Assembly: GCF_001975665.1 (NCBI RefSeq)
Contig: NZ_CP019419.1
Span: 2,835,501 to 2,899,500, forward strand
Length of the DNA: 64,000 nucleotides
Source: Polaribacter reichenbachii
GTDB taxonomy: Bacteria > Bacteroidota > Bacteroidia > Flavobacteriales > Flavobacteriaceae
Direction: 5' to 3'
Both the position numbers and the translations under genes were made by a program. Below the pieces are notes generated by a model. That model made no database searches, was not told where the DNA came from, and worked only from the letters and a program-made list of their open reading frames with translations. Below are positions 1 through 8,808 of the stretch, one piece after another (positions within the stretch are counted from its first letter, which is position 1; every line of letters starts with the position of its first letter).

Positions 1-1128
1 GTAAAAAGAACGTCTTTTCTTGGCAGACAAACCACGCAACATTTTGCTACGTTTTGCTCTTGTTTTTTTAGGTACAACTCCATCAAAACCTACAGCTTCT
101 GTATTTGGTCTTTCAGAATAAGTAAAAACGTGTAAATAAGAAATATCTAATTCGTTTAAATAATTGTAGGTTTCTAAAAATAATTCATCAGTTTCACCAG
201 GAAAACCAACAATTACATCAACACCAATACAAGCATTTGGCATTACTTCTTTAATTTTATCAACTCTATTTGTGTAGGTATTTCTTAAATATCTACGTTT
301 CATTTTCTTTAATAACTCATCACTACCAGATTGCAAAGGAATATGAAAATGAGGTACAAAAGAATTGGATTTAGACACAAAATCAATAGTTTCATCCTTT
401 AGTAAATTAGGTTCTATAGAAGAAATTCGTAAACGATGAATACCATCTACTTTATCTAATTCTTTTACTAATTCTAAAAAAGTATGTCCGTGTTTTTTGT
501 TACCAAATTCACCTTTTCCATAATCACCAATATTAACACCTGTCAATACAATTTCTTTAATACCTTTAAATGATATTTCTTTGGCATTATCAATTACATT
601 TTGCAAAGTATCGCTTCTAGAAATTCCGCGTGCTAAAGGAATTGTACAATACGTACATTTATAATCGCAACCATCTTGTACTTTTAAAAAAGCACGAGTT
701 CTATCGCCTATAGAATAAGAACCTACATAAAAATCGGCATCTACAATTTCACAAGAATGTACTTCACCAACATCATTTTTAGATAAATCGTTAATATAAC
801 TAGTTACATTAAACTTTTCTGTAGCACCTAAAACCAAATCTACACCATCTACAGCAGCCAATTCTTCTGGTTTTAATTGCGCATAACAACCCACAGCAAT
901 TAAAAAAGCATCATCATTTTTCTTTAACGCATTTTTTACAATCGATTTAAAACGCTTGTCTGCATTATCAGTCACTGAGCAAGTATTAATAACGTAAATA
1001 TCTGCTTCCTCAGTAAAATCTACACGTTCAAAACCTTCATTCACAAAATTTCTTGCAATTGTAGATGTTTCCGAAAAATTTAATTTACAGCCTAAAGTAT
1101 AAAAAGCGACTTTTTTATCTGACATCAT
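1..1128 (-). CDS. mtaB: tRNA (N6-threonylcarbamoyladenosine(37)-C2)-methylthiotransferase MtaB, C-terminus cut by window edge
   Basis: A radical-SAM methylthiotransferase that adds a methylthio group to t6A37 of ANN-decoding tRNAs. Reading leftward from ATG at 1125 (or the ATG just before it at 1128), the protein begins MSDKKVAFYTLGCKLN. The three N-terminal cluster cysteines are visible (C13 in GCKLN, a Cys in NTCS, a Cys in GCYAQ), as is the radical-SAM triad CDYKCTYC at C153, C157 and C160. About 375 codons lie in the window. The family is about 430-440 aa, so only the C-terminal part is missing. The GCKLN signature and single-subunit layout favour MtaB over MiaB or RimO. The gene is divergent from the GNAT gene at 1245. 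The ORF has no stop inside the window, which explains why it is easily missed. Confidence 0.93.
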   Translation of the reverse strand, partial: MMSDKKVAFYTLGCKLNFSETSTIARNFVNEGFERVDFTEEADIYVINTCSVTDNADKRFKSIVKNALKKNDDAFLIAVGCYAQLKPEELAAVDGVDLVLGATEKFNVTSYINDLSKNDVGEVHSCEIVDADFYVGSYSIGDRTRAFLKVQDGCDYKCTYCTIPLARGISRSDTLQNVIDNAKEISFKGIKEIVLTGVNIGDYGKGEFGNKKHGHTFLELVKELDKVDGIHRLRISSIEPNLLKDETIDFVSKSNSFVPHFHIPLQSGSDELLKKMKRRYLRNTYTNRVDKIKEVMPNACIGVDVIVGFPGETDELFLETYNYLNELDISYLHVFTYSERPNTEAVGFDGVVPKKTRAKRSKMLRGLSAKKRRSFY

Positions 1129-1244
1129 TCCTGTACATTTACTCGATAATCGAGGTTTTATAATTTTTTAATAACCCTAATTTTTTTATAAAAATAAAGC
1201 TTATTAAAATGATTTTTTAATTCTGCAAATTTACAACATTATTG

Positions 1245-1742
1245 ATGATTTTTGAGACACAAAGGTTACTTATTAGAAAACTGAATTTAGAGGATTTAAA
1301 ACCTTTTCATCAATTAGAAAGTAATCCTAAAGTTTTAAAATATGCAACAGGAGAAGTGAAAACTCTTTCTGAAAATAAAAAGGAATTGAAAGATTTAATT
1401 TCTAGATATAATAAGCATTTAAACGATTTTTGGATTTATGCTATCGAAAGAAAATCAGATCAAAAATTTGTAGGAACTCTAGCTTTGGTAAAAGATAATA
1501 TTGATGATGAAATAGGATATCGTTTTTTAGAAAAATATTGGAACAAAGGTTATGGTTTTGAGCTTTGCCAAGCAACAATAGCCTATTGCAGACAAATAGG
1601 AATTAAAAAATTAGTGGCTTATTGTGTAGATGAGAATATAGCATCAGCAAAGATTTTAGAAAAGTTAAAATTTAAAATTGTGAAGCATTTTATAAGTGAT
1701 GATATTAAATTGCCAGAAACTAAATACGTTTTAGAATTATGA
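1245..1742 (+). CDS. GNAT family N-acetyltransferase (RimJ/RimL-like)
   Basis: Opens with the RimJ/RimL-type start (MIFETQRLLIRKLNLED) and has the acetyl-CoA-binding region around EIGYRFLEKYWNKGYGFE, followed by the conserved late helix with ASAKILEKLKFK. At 165 aa it is the usual length. ATG at 1245 is preferred over the adjoining TTG at 1242. The acceptor substrate cannot be told from sequence; ribosomal-protein N-termini or small amines are the usual options for this subgroup. The stop overlaps the start of the next gene (ATGA, 1739-1742), so the two are translationally coupled. Together with the hotdog gene at 2059 they form a three-gene operon. Confidence 0.85.
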   Translation: MIFETQRLLIRKLNLEDLKPFHQLESNPKVLKYATGEVKTLSENKKELKDLISRYNKHLNDFWIYAIERKSDQKFVGTLALVKDNIDDEIGYRFLEKYWNKGYGFELCQATIAYCRQIGIKKLVAYCVDENIASAKILEKLKFKIVKHFISDDIKLPETKYVLEL

Positions 1743-2056
1743 TTGTTGATACTTTAAAACCACCTTATTATGCCGTCATTTTTACAACAATTTTAGAAAA
1801 TAACATAGAAGGTTATCTAGAAACAGCAGAAAGAATGGAAGCTCTAGCCAAACAACAAAATGGTTTTTTAGGCATTGAATCTGCAAGAAAAGAAATCGGA
1901 ATTACAGTTTCTTACTGGCAAACTGAAGATGATATTATTGCTTGGAAAAATAATATAGAACATACAGAAGCAAGAAATTTAGGCAGAGAAAAATGGTACA
2001 AACAATACCAATTAAGAATCTGTAAAGTAGAACGTGAATATGGTTTTAAGAAATAA
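1739..2056 (+). CDS. Antibiotic biosynthesis monooxygenase (ABM) domain protein
   Basis: A 105-residue single-domain protein of the dimeric alpha/beta-barrel ABM family. The motif run is typical: a first strand (YYAVIFTTIL), a helix with YLETAERMEALAKQQNGFLGIESAR, then TVSYWQTEDDIIAWKNN and HTEARNLGREKWY. Such proteins are small cofactor-independent oxygenases, haem-degrading enzymes or simply stress-related dimers. The haem-binding residues of IsdG-type enzymes are not evident, so no reaction is claimed. It overlaps the GNAT gene by 4 bp and lies 2 bp from the next ORF, so it is the middle gene of a coupled operon. Confidence 0.82.
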   Translation: MIVDTLKPPYYAVIFTTILENNIEGYLETAERMEALAKQQNGFLGIESARKEIGITVSYWQTEDDIIAWKNNIEHTEARNLGREKWYKQYQLRICKVEREYGFKK

Positions 2057-2058
2057 AT

Positions 2059-2583
2059 ATGTACGCACAAATTCAGAAAGTTTTAGAAAAATTTATGAGT
2101 AAAAGCAGTATTTATAAATACGGTTTTAACTTATCACCAATGTACAGAAGGTCTACAGGGAAAATAATAAAAGTTTCTGATGATTTATTGAACGTAAAAA
2201 TACAGATTAAATTAAGTTACAAAAACAGCAATTATGTAGGTTCTATTTTTGGCGGAAGTTTGTTTTCTGCAACAGATCCTATTTTTATGATACAGTTGTT
2301 AAATGTTTTAGATACCAATTATGTAGTTTGGGATAAAGCAGCTTCTATAAAATTTAAAAGACCAGCTAAAGAAACTTGTTACGTTGATTTTATTTTTACT
2401 TCGGATGAAATTGAACAAATAAAAAAAGATGTTTCTGAGAAAAAAGAAATTGATTTAATTAAAAATATAGAACTAACCAATAAGGATAAATCTGTTGTTT
2501 TTGCTGAAGTTTCTAAAACAATTTATATCGCTGATAAAAGGTATTATAAAGAGAAAAGAAAACTTAAAGAGAAGCAAAATTAA
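2059..2583 (+). CDS. DUF4442 hotdog-fold protein (thioesterase-like)
   Basis: A 174-aa protein resembling the DUF4442 branch of PaaI/YiiD-type hotdog proteins. The region around residues 50-75 (NSNYVGSIFGGSLFSATDPIFM) matches the central hotdog helix that lines the acyl-CoA pocket, followed by strands with VVWDKAASIKFKRPAKETCYVDF. The last ~30 residues are a lysine-rich tail. Acyl-CoA thioesterase activity is inferred from the fold; the substrate is unknown. It begins 2 bp after the ABM gene and closes the operon. Confidence 0.75.
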   Translation: MYAQIQKVLEKFMSKSSIYKYGFNLSPMYRRSTGKIIKVSDDLLNVKIQIKLSYKNSNYVGSIFGGSLFSATDPIFMIQLLNVLDTNYVVWDKAASIKFKRPAKETCYVDFIFTSDEIEQIKKDVSEKKEIDLIKNIELTNKDKSVVFAEVSKTIYIADKRYYKEKRKLKEKQN

Positions 2584-2658
2584 TCATCAAAGACATTTTA
2601 AGAATTAATTTTTGTTGTTCAAGTTTCTTTTGATTTAATACGTTTTTAACTCATAAAT

Positions 2659-3810
2659 TCATTTCTTTAAAAAAATCTTCTCTTTAATTTTATTTTTTAG
2701 TTTTTCAGAAACATTTGTAGGGAAAGGACGATCTCCGTGTAAAATATCAACCATAATATTATTAAAATATTGTCCATATTTATTCAATAAATATTTTCTA
2801 ACAGGGTTATTGTGATAAAAGAATTTAGATAAAAAAGCACCCGATTTTAATTCAGGTAACAACTTGATATTTAGTTTTTCTAGATAAATTTTCTCAGCAA
2901 GTTTTATATCTAATTTACTTTCTATAATAGCTTCAGCAACATATTTTCCGCTTAAAATTGCATTAGAAATTCCTTCTGCCGTAATAGGTTCTGCAAAACC
3001 TGCAGCATCACCAATTAAAAAGACATTGTTTTTTACAAAACCATCAGTTCTTGGAGCTAACGGAATTTGAAATCCGTGTGCATCTTCTTTAATAATTTCT
3101 TTAATGCCTAAAGTTTCTAAATACTTTTTGTAATATTCTTTTAAATTGATTTTCCCTTTTTTGGTAGTTAAAACTCCTAAGGATAAATGGTTTTTCTTAG
3201 GAAAACACCAAGCATAGCCATAAGGAACTGCATCAATATCAAAACGTACAGTTTTAGAAAGCCTTTTAAAATCTGTTTCAGAAACTTCAACTTCATATTC
3301 TAAAGCAGGGATTAAATTTCTGGTATCATTTTTATAACCTGCCATTTTTGCTGTCGGACTCAAAACACCATCTGCAGCAATAATAAAATCAGCAGAAATA
3401 TCACCTTGCGAAGTTTTTAAAATCGATTTATCATCAGTAAAATCAATACTTAACAATTTATGATCTTCTAATAAAGTAACTCCGAATTCTTTTGCTTTAT
3501 TAACAATTAAATTATCGAAATCATCACGCATAATCATTGTAATTATGGGCTCTTCTTTGTTAGAGTAGTAACATTTTTCGTGATTGTTAAAGTAAGTATC
3601 CACTTGGCAAAATTCACGTTCTACAACCTCAGAAATATCAAAAGGCATATCTTTTTTGCCTCTGTTTACAAAGCCACCACCACAAGTTTTATATCGTGGT
3701 AAAGTCTCTTTTTCAATAATTACGGTATCAATACCTTGTTTACCCAAATAAAATGCGGTGGATGCTCCAGAAGGACCACTACCAATAATTGCAACTGTAA
3801 AATGTTTCAT
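2659..3810 (-). CDS. Geranylgeranyl reductase family FAD-dependent oxidoreductase
   Basis: A 383-aa flavoprotein with the N-terminal Rossmann dinucleotide motif (VAIIGSGPSGASTAFYLGK), the early KTCGGG segment typical of geranylgeranyl reductases, and the second FAD motif LIGDAAGFAEPITAEGISNAI around residues 265-285. These enzymes saturate isoprenoid double bonds. In Bacteroidetes the likely substrates are menaquinone side chains or related prenyl lipids, but this is inference. It is the last gene of the leftward run that starts near 8549, 33 bp downstream of the EEP-family gene, so it may be cotranscribed. Confidence 0.85.
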   Translation of the reverse strand: MKHFTVAIIGSGPSGASTAFYLGKQGIDTVIIEKETLPRYKTCGGGFVNRGKKDMPFDISEVVEREFCQVDTYFNNHEKCYYSNKEEPIITMIMRDDFDNLIVNKAKEFGVTLLEDHKLLSIDFTDDKSILKTSQGDISADFIIAADGVLSPTAKMAGYKNDTRNLIPALEYEVEVSETDFKRLSKTVRFDIDAVPYGYAWCFPKKNHLSLGVLTTKKGKINLKEYYKKYLETLGIKEIIKEDAHGFQIPLAPRTDGFVKNNVFLIGDAAGFAEPITAEGISNAILSGKYVAEAIIESKLDIKLAEKIYLEKLNIKLLPELKSGAFLSKFFYHNNPVRKYLLNKYGQYFNNIMVDILHGDRPFPTNVSEKLKNKIKEKIFLKK

Positions 3811-3843
3811 AGCACTAAAAGCTTTGTGCGAATATAGAGATTC

Positions 3844-4854
3844 TTACCAATTTATTTTAGCTTGAATAGAGAAGTGGTCAGAATTTTTTTCTGTAAAAGA
3901 TGTGAATTGAGTGATTTCTGCATTTTCATCAGATAAAATAAAATCAATTCGCATAGGAAACCAATAATTAAAAGATTTTCCAAATCCGCTACCAGCCTCA
4001 ATAAATGCATCTTTTTTATCTTCGGATATTTGATTGTACACCCAAGAATAGGAAGTGTTATTAAAGTCGCCAGCAACTATTTTTTTTCCGTTCCATTTTT
4101 TTTCGTGTTCTAAAAATACAGTAGTTTGCTCAGCCTGTTTTTTAAAACCTTCTTGTAATCTTGCAATTAGTTTTTCTGAATTTTCTTGGCCAAAATTATC
4201 TTTATCGGTATTTAGACCTAAAGATTGTAAATGAATATTGTAAATTCTTATGGTGTCTTTATTTCTAAGAATATCAGCAAAAATAATATTGTTAGATGTG
4301 TTATTAAAATCAAAAGAACCTTTATTTATAATCGGAAATTTAGAGTAAATGGCCAATCCGAAATTAGAATTTAATTTGCTAGGTTTTAAATATTTGTATT
4401 TATAATTAAAATTTATTCCTTTTTGATTAAAATATTCTTGAAATAGTAAAATATCTGGCGATTCTTTTTTAAGAAAATTATTGATGTTTTCTAGTATGTT
4501 TTTGTCATCAATCCAGTTCCAATAATTAAACATTCTAACATTATAACTCATTACTTTTAAATCATTTTTTTCTGATGTATCTTTTTCAGAAAATTTATAA
4601 ATATTGGGTATTATAAACCAACCCAGCAATAAAATTAAGGTTGATAATAGAAATTGTTTTTTTAAGTTAATGAGCCAATAAACCACAAAAACTAGGTTAA
4701 TAACTATTAAAATAGGTACTAATAAACTTAAAATAGCAAAGGCAGGAAACGATTTTGGAGAAACATATGGCAATAAGTAAGAAAACAACAAGCAAGCAGC
4801 CATCAAAGAATTGATGATATAAATAAGCGTATTTATAAAGGATAATTTTTTCAC
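3844..4854 (-). CDS. Membrane-anchored endonuclease/exonuclease/phosphatase (EEP) family protein
   Basis: A 336-aa protein with two or three N-terminal membrane segments (residues ~8-90) and then a DNase-I-like EEP domain. The catalytic signatures are present in order: KVMSYNVRMFN, DILLFQEYF, the VAGDFNNT motif and the terminal SDHFSI. Members cleave phosphodiesters of nucleic acids or phospholipids; the catalytic domain probably faces the periplasm. It sits 20 bp after the rhomboid gene at 4875-5723, in the same leftward run. Confidence 0.85.
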   Translation of the reverse strand: MKKLSFINTLIYIINSLMAACLLFSYLLPYVSPKSFPAFAILSLLVPILIVINLVFVVYWLINLKKQFLLSTLILLLGWFIIPNIYKFSEKDTSEKNDLKVMSYNVRMFNYWNWIDDKNILENINNFLKKESPDILLFQEYFNQKGINFNYKYKYLKPSKLNSNFGLAIYSKFPIINKGSFDFNNTSNNIIFADILRNKDTIRIYNIHLQSLGLNTDKDNFGQENSEKLIARLQEGFKKQAEQTTVFLEHEKKWNGKKIVAGDFNNTSYSWVYNQISEDKKDAFIEAGSGFGKSFNYWFPMRIDFILSDENAEITQFTSFTEKNSDHFSIQAKINW

Positions 4855-4874
4855 GTTGGGGAGTTAAAAATAAA

Positions 4875-5723
4875 TTATTTTTTGCCTTGTCTAAACAAAA
4901 AATCTTTTTCGGCTTTGGTCAATGTATCGTAACCAGATTTACTTATTTTATCTAAAATTTCATCAATCTGCTGCTGATTCAAATTGGTATTTGTTTTCTT
5001 TTTTACTTTCGATTTATGTACTGTTTTTAAAGGCGATTTCTTTTTAGTTTTAAATAAATCTGCAATTTTATCGAACAATTTAATTTCTGTATTACTTGCT
5101 TTTTTAACATATAAAAAACCAAATAATGCACCACCTAAATGTGCAAAGTTACCTCCAGCATTATCACCAATTAATCCAATTACATCTAATCCAATCCAAA
5201 TGGCAGCTAAATGCCAAAGTTTTACAAAACCTATAAATCGTAATTTTAATTGATAATTTGGTATGTAAGTAGCAATACCAATAAAAATAGCTGAAATACC
5301 TGCAGAAGCACCAACCAATAAAGATATTTTACCTTGAAATAATGGGAAATAATTCTGACTAAAAATAAATAAAACTCCGCCAAAAAAAGTACCTAATAGG
5401 TAAAAACTTAATAATTGTTTTTGAGTAAAATATTCTAGAAATAAATTACCAATAAAATACAAAACCATAAGGTTCATTAAAACGTGTAAAAAATCGGCGT
5501 GTAAAAATCCGTAAGTAATTATAGACCAAGGTTTTTTGTAGAGAGAACTTATATCATCATCTAAAGAAAACCAATCAACTAACCAATTTATTTGACCTTC
5601 ATATAAACCTTGAATAACACTAACTATAATGGTTACAACGAATATAGTAATATTTATAAAAATTAATTTTTCTACAATATTACCAGTAATATATCTGTTT
5701 TTTATATCGTTTACAATGCTCAT
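4875..5723 (-). CDS. Rhomboid family intramembrane serine protease (second of two)
   Basis: Multi-spanning membrane protein with the rhomboid catalytic serine motif LVGASAGISAIF and the catalytic histidine in NFAHLGGALFGFLY. A soluble, lysine-rich C-terminal tail (~80 residues) ends with IDEILDKISKSGYDTLTKAEKDFLFRQGKK, a short conserved extension often found on Bacteroidetes rhomboids. The open frame extends to a TTG at 5753, but the ATG at 5723 shares its A with the TAA stop of the upstream rhomboid (TAATG), so 5723 is chosen as a translationally coupled start, giving 282 aa. The substrates are unknown. Confidence 0.88.
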   Translation of the reverse strand: MSIVNDIKNRYITGNIVEKLIFINITIFVVTIIVSVIQGLYEGQINWLVDWFSLDDDISSLYKKPWSIITYGFLHADFLHVLMNLMVLYFIGNLFLEYFTQKQLLSFYLLGTFFGGVLFIFSQNYFPLFQGKISLLVGASAGISAIFIGIATYIPNYQLKLRFIGFVKLWHLAAIWIGLDVIGLIGDNAGGNFAHLGGALFGFLYVKKASNTEIKLFDKIADLFKTKKKSPLKTVHKSKVKKKTNTNLNQQQIDEILDKISKSGYDTLTKAEKDFLFRQGKK

Positions 5724-6454
5724 TAGTTTGTTTTGAATTGATTTTTTTTCCAATAATAGGCAATTAAAAAACCGATTAAAGCTCCACCAACGTGAGCAAA
5801 ATGCGCAACATTTCCAATAGAATATTTTGTCATTCCAAAGAATAAATCACCTAAAATCATTACAGGAATAAAGTATTTTGCTGCAATAGGAACAGGGAAA
5901 AATATTAATGCTAATTTGGCATCTTTAAAATACAAACCAAAAGCAACTAAAATTCCGTAAACAGCACCAGAAGCACCAACTGCAGGTGTATTATATAAAG
6001 ACCAAATTTTATTAAATTGATCTTGGTTAATAACATCTGCCAACCTAGGGTCATTTGTACTACCAAGTTCTAGAATAGAGATTACTTCAGAATCTGTTAA
6101 ACCAGCGTTTATAAAAATTTCATAAATGCCATTAAATTGATAATAATTAACTAAAGTATAAATTAAACCAGCGCCGATTCCTGCAGAAAAATAGAAAAAG
6201 AAAAACTTTTTCTTTCCCCACATTTGCTCTAAAGGTGTACCAAAAGCCCATAAACCATACATATTAAATAAAATATGTGAAAAGCTACCGTGCATAAATA
6301 TGTGTGTTACATATTGCCAAAATCCAAAATGCTCATTTCTTGGAAAATGCAAAGCTAAAAAATTAGTTAAATCTAATTGTAATATTTGTGGAGCAATAAA
6401 AAGTATTGCGTTTATAATAATTAGATGTTTTATAGCGTCTGTAATTCTATTCAT
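5723..6454 (-). CDS. Rhomboid family intramembrane serine protease (first of two)
   Basis: A 243-aa polytopic protein with the serine motif VGASGAVYGILVAFG and the histidine in VAHFAHVGGALIGFL; the HGSFSHILFNMYGLW segment is the conserved L1/TM2 region of rhomboids. It lacks the soluble tail of its downstream neighbour. The two rhomboids are adjacent, coupled by TAATG and only partly similar, so this is an old duplication with probable division of labour. It starts 2 bp after the mutL stop. Confidence 0.9.
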   Translation of the reverse strand: MNRITDAIKHLIIINAILFIAPQILQLDLTNFLALHFPRNEHFGFWQYVTHIFMHGSFSHILFNMYGLWAFGTPLEQMWGKKKFFFFYFSAGIGAGLIYTLVNYYQFNGIYEIFINAGLTDSEVISILELGSTNDPRLADVINQDQFNKIWSLYNTPAVGASGAVYGILVAFGLYFKDAKLALIFFPVPIAAKYFIPVMILGDLFFGMTKYSIGNVAHFAHVGGALIGFLIAYYWKKNQFKTN

Positions 6455-6456
6455 TT

Positions 6457-8274
6457 TTAACTATTAAATAGATTATCTATTTCGTTTAATGTAAGCGTTT
6501 TAAAAGTCGCTTTACCTGTTGGGGAAACTGTTGGCTCTTTACAAGAAAATAAATTATTTACTAAACTTTCTTGCTCTTGTTCAGAGAGTTGAGTTCCTGT
6601 TTTAATCGATAACGTTTTAGCAAAAGATTTTGCCATAACATCAAAATGACTAAAACTTGTATCTGGTACTTCTAAATTAATATCATTTAAAAGTTCTTCT
6701 AAGATAATGGTAATTTTACTTTCTGTTACAGAAACCGGAATTCCTTTTATAGTTACACTGTCTTTGGTAAATTCATCAAAAGAAAAACCAGCATTTTCTA
6801 ATTCTGTTTTTATGGTGTAAATCATTTCTATTTCTTGTGATGAAAAAGAGATTTTTACAGGAAACAACAATTGCTGACTGTTAGCTTCCTTTACAGTGAT
6901 GCTCTCTAAAAATTCTTCGTATAAAATACGTTGATGTGCCAAAGATTGATGAATTAAAACCACACCAGATTTTATCAAACTCATTACATATTTACGCTGA
7001 ATTTGAAATGTTTTTTGTGTTTTAGTTTCTGGCTGATTTTCAAATAACTCTTCCTGTTTTTCTGTTTGATGATTAGAAACAGAAGTATATAAAGTTTCCC
7101 AGCTTTGTGTATTTTGCTCTCTTTTGTAAGGAGAACTGATTTGTTTTGGTTTTACATCCTCTTTAAAAGGATTAAAATCTGGATCTACAGTAATTTTGGG
7201 TGTAGATGCTTTTGTGTTGTTTTTATTAAAATGATAAGGTGTATCTAAATTTGCATCTCTATTAAAATCTAAAACAGGAGCTACATTATATTGCCCTAAA
7301 CTATGCTTAACAGTAGCTCTTAACATCGAGTATAAAGCCTTTTCATTATCGAACTTTATTTCTGTTTTTGTAGGATGAATGTTAATATCTATAGTATTTG
7401 CAGGCACAGTTAAATATAAAAAATAGGAGGGATGTGAACCCTGTTCTAACAAACCATCAAAAGCATTTACAACTGCGTGGTTTAAATAAGAACTTTTTAT
7501 AAACCTATCGTTTACAAAAAAGAATTGTTCACCTCTTTTTCTTTTAGAGAATTCTGGTTTTGCTACAAATCCGTTTATATTTAAGATATCTGTTTGTTCA
7601 TTTATTGGTACTAATTTTTCATTCATTTTTGTACCAAAAACAGCTACAATTCGTTGTCTTAAATTGCCATTTTTTAAATGATAAACTTCATTATTATTAT
7701 GATGTAATAAAAAAGCAATATCAGGATGTGCTAAAGCAACTCTTTGAAACTCATCTATAATATGCCTAGTTTCTACAGTATCTGATTTTAAGAAATTTCT
7801 ACGAGCAGGAATGTTGTAAAATAAATTTTTTACAGCCAAACTTGTTCCTTTAGAAGTTGAGATAAAATCTTGAGAAACTACTTTACTACCTTCAATTTTT
7901 AGGCAAGAACCTAATTCCTCATTTTCTTGTTTTGTTTTTAATTCTACGTGTGCAATTGCTGCAATAGATGCTAAAGCTTCACCTCTAAATCCTTTTGTAC
8001 TAAGATTAAACAAATCTTCTGCTTTCTGAATTTTAGAAGTTGCGTGTCTTTCAAAACACATTCTGGCATCTGTGGCACTCATTCCTTTGCCATCATCAAT
8101 AACCTGAATTAAAGTTTTACCAGCGTCTTTTAGTAATAATTTTATACTAGTTGCACCAGCATCTATAGCGTTTTCTAACAATTCTTTTACCACAGAAGCA
8201 GGTCTTTGCACTACTTCTCCTGCAGCAATTTGGTTCGCTACATGATCTGGTAAAAGTTGAATGATGTCTGACAT
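6457..8274 (-). CDS. mutL: DNA mismatch repair protein MutL
   Basis: A 605-aa MutL. The GHKL ATPase domain at the N-terminus has all motifs: VVKELLENAIDAGAT, DDGKGM, TSKGFRGEALASIAAI. A transducer domain follows (VNDRFIKSS, IHPTKTEIKF), then a linker and a dimerisation domain (~420-605). In endonuclease-type MutL the C-terminal region carries DQHAxxE; here the equivalent near residue 442 reads IHQSLAHQRILYEE, so the Asp and one His of the metal motif are not conserved. Start ATG overlaps the preceding stop (TAATG at 8272-8276). Confidence 0.96.
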   Translation of the reverse strand: MSDIIQLLPDHVANQIAAGEVVQRPASVVKELLENAIDAGATSIKLLLKDAGKTLIQVIDDGKGMSATDARMCFERHATSKIQKAEDLFNLSTKGFRGEALASIAAIAHVELKTKQENEELGSCLKIEGSKVVSQDFISTSKGTSLAVKNLFYNIPARRNFLKSDTVETRHIIDEFQRVALAHPDIAFLLHHNNNEVYHLKNGNLRQRIVAVFGTKMNEKLVPINEQTDILNINGFVAKPEFSKRKRGEQFFFVNDRFIKSSYLNHAVVNAFDGLLEQGSHPSYFLYLTVPANTIDINIHPTKTEIKFDNEKALYSMLRATVKHSLGQYNVAPVLDFNRDANLDTPYHFNKNNTKASTPKITVDPDFNPFKEDVKPKQISSPYKREQNTQSWETLYTSVSNHQTEKQEELFENQPETKTQKTFQIQRKYVMSLIKSGVVLIHQSLAHQRILYEEFLESITVKEANSQQLLFPVKISFSSQEIEMIYTIKTELENAGFSFDEFTKDSVTIKGIPVSVTESKITIILEELLNDINLEVPDTSFSHFDVMAKSFAKTLSIKTGTQLSEQEQESLVNNLFSCKEPTVSPTGKATFKTLTLNEIDNLFNS

Positions 8275-8549
8275 TAATTATTAATGAATATGGATAAATC
8301 GAAATCTATAATGTACAAGAAAATTAAAACAAGAATTAAAACAATGTAAACAATGGTTTTGTTAAACTTGTTTTCTGAATCTTTAAATTCGTTTATGGCT
8401 GCAGAAAATTTAGATTTTAAGCCTTTGTTTTTTCCTGTTGTTGTTCTAAATTTATCTAGTTTATGTTCTATCTTAAAAGGATTTCCTTCTCCTTTATAAT
8501 AACGAGGTTGGTAATCAAATTTTTTATTTGTTCTTTTTAAAAATCCCAT
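8274..8549 (-). CDS. Small single-pass membrane protein upstream of mutL, unknown function
   Basis: A 91-aa protein with a basic, soluble N-terminal part (residues 1-65, containing FDYQPRYYKGEGNPFKIEHK) and one C-terminal transmembrane helix (TIVYIVLILVLIFLYII) followed by FDLSIFINN. Proteins like this are found beside ribH and mutL in flavobacteria and are, as I recall, sometimes labelled riboflavin synthase beta by proximity; nothing in the sequence supports that label. The stop is shared with the mutL start (TAATG), so its translation is coupled to MutL. No function is proposed. Confidence 0.75.
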   Translation of the reverse strand: MGFLKRTNKKFDYQPRYYKGEGNPFKIEHKLDKFRTTTGKNKGLKSKFSAAINEFKDSENKFNKTIVYIVLILVLIFLYIIDFDLSIFINN

Positions 8550-8672
8550 AATTTTAGATAATAATTGGTGAATAATGGTTTGTAAAACTCAAATATTGTA
8601 CCAATTTTAAGGATATCAAAATTAAAGAATTAAAAGGAATACATCAAGAAATGATGTTAAAAGTATTCTTAA

Positions 8673-8706
8673 AAATCCTGCAAGGCTTTTAAAACCTTGT
8701 AGATTT
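8673..8706. repeat. Palindromic intergenic element between ribH and the mutL operon
   Basis: An imperfect palindrome of 34 bp, with arms around AAATCCTGCAAGG and CCTTGTAGATTT and a TTTTAAAA centre. It lies in the 259-bp gap 8550-8808, which otherwise shows no ORF. Such CCTTGCAGG-type palindromes look like a dispersed flavobacterial repeat. It lacks a U-tract, so it is not a normal terminator. Confidence 0.5.
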
Positions 8707-8808
8707 GTGTATTGGATTAAATTTATGGATGATTTCCTAAAAAGTTTAAGAAATTCTATAAAGTTGATTCTTTAATAATATAGCTGAATACTTTCTAATT
8801 CTATTTTA

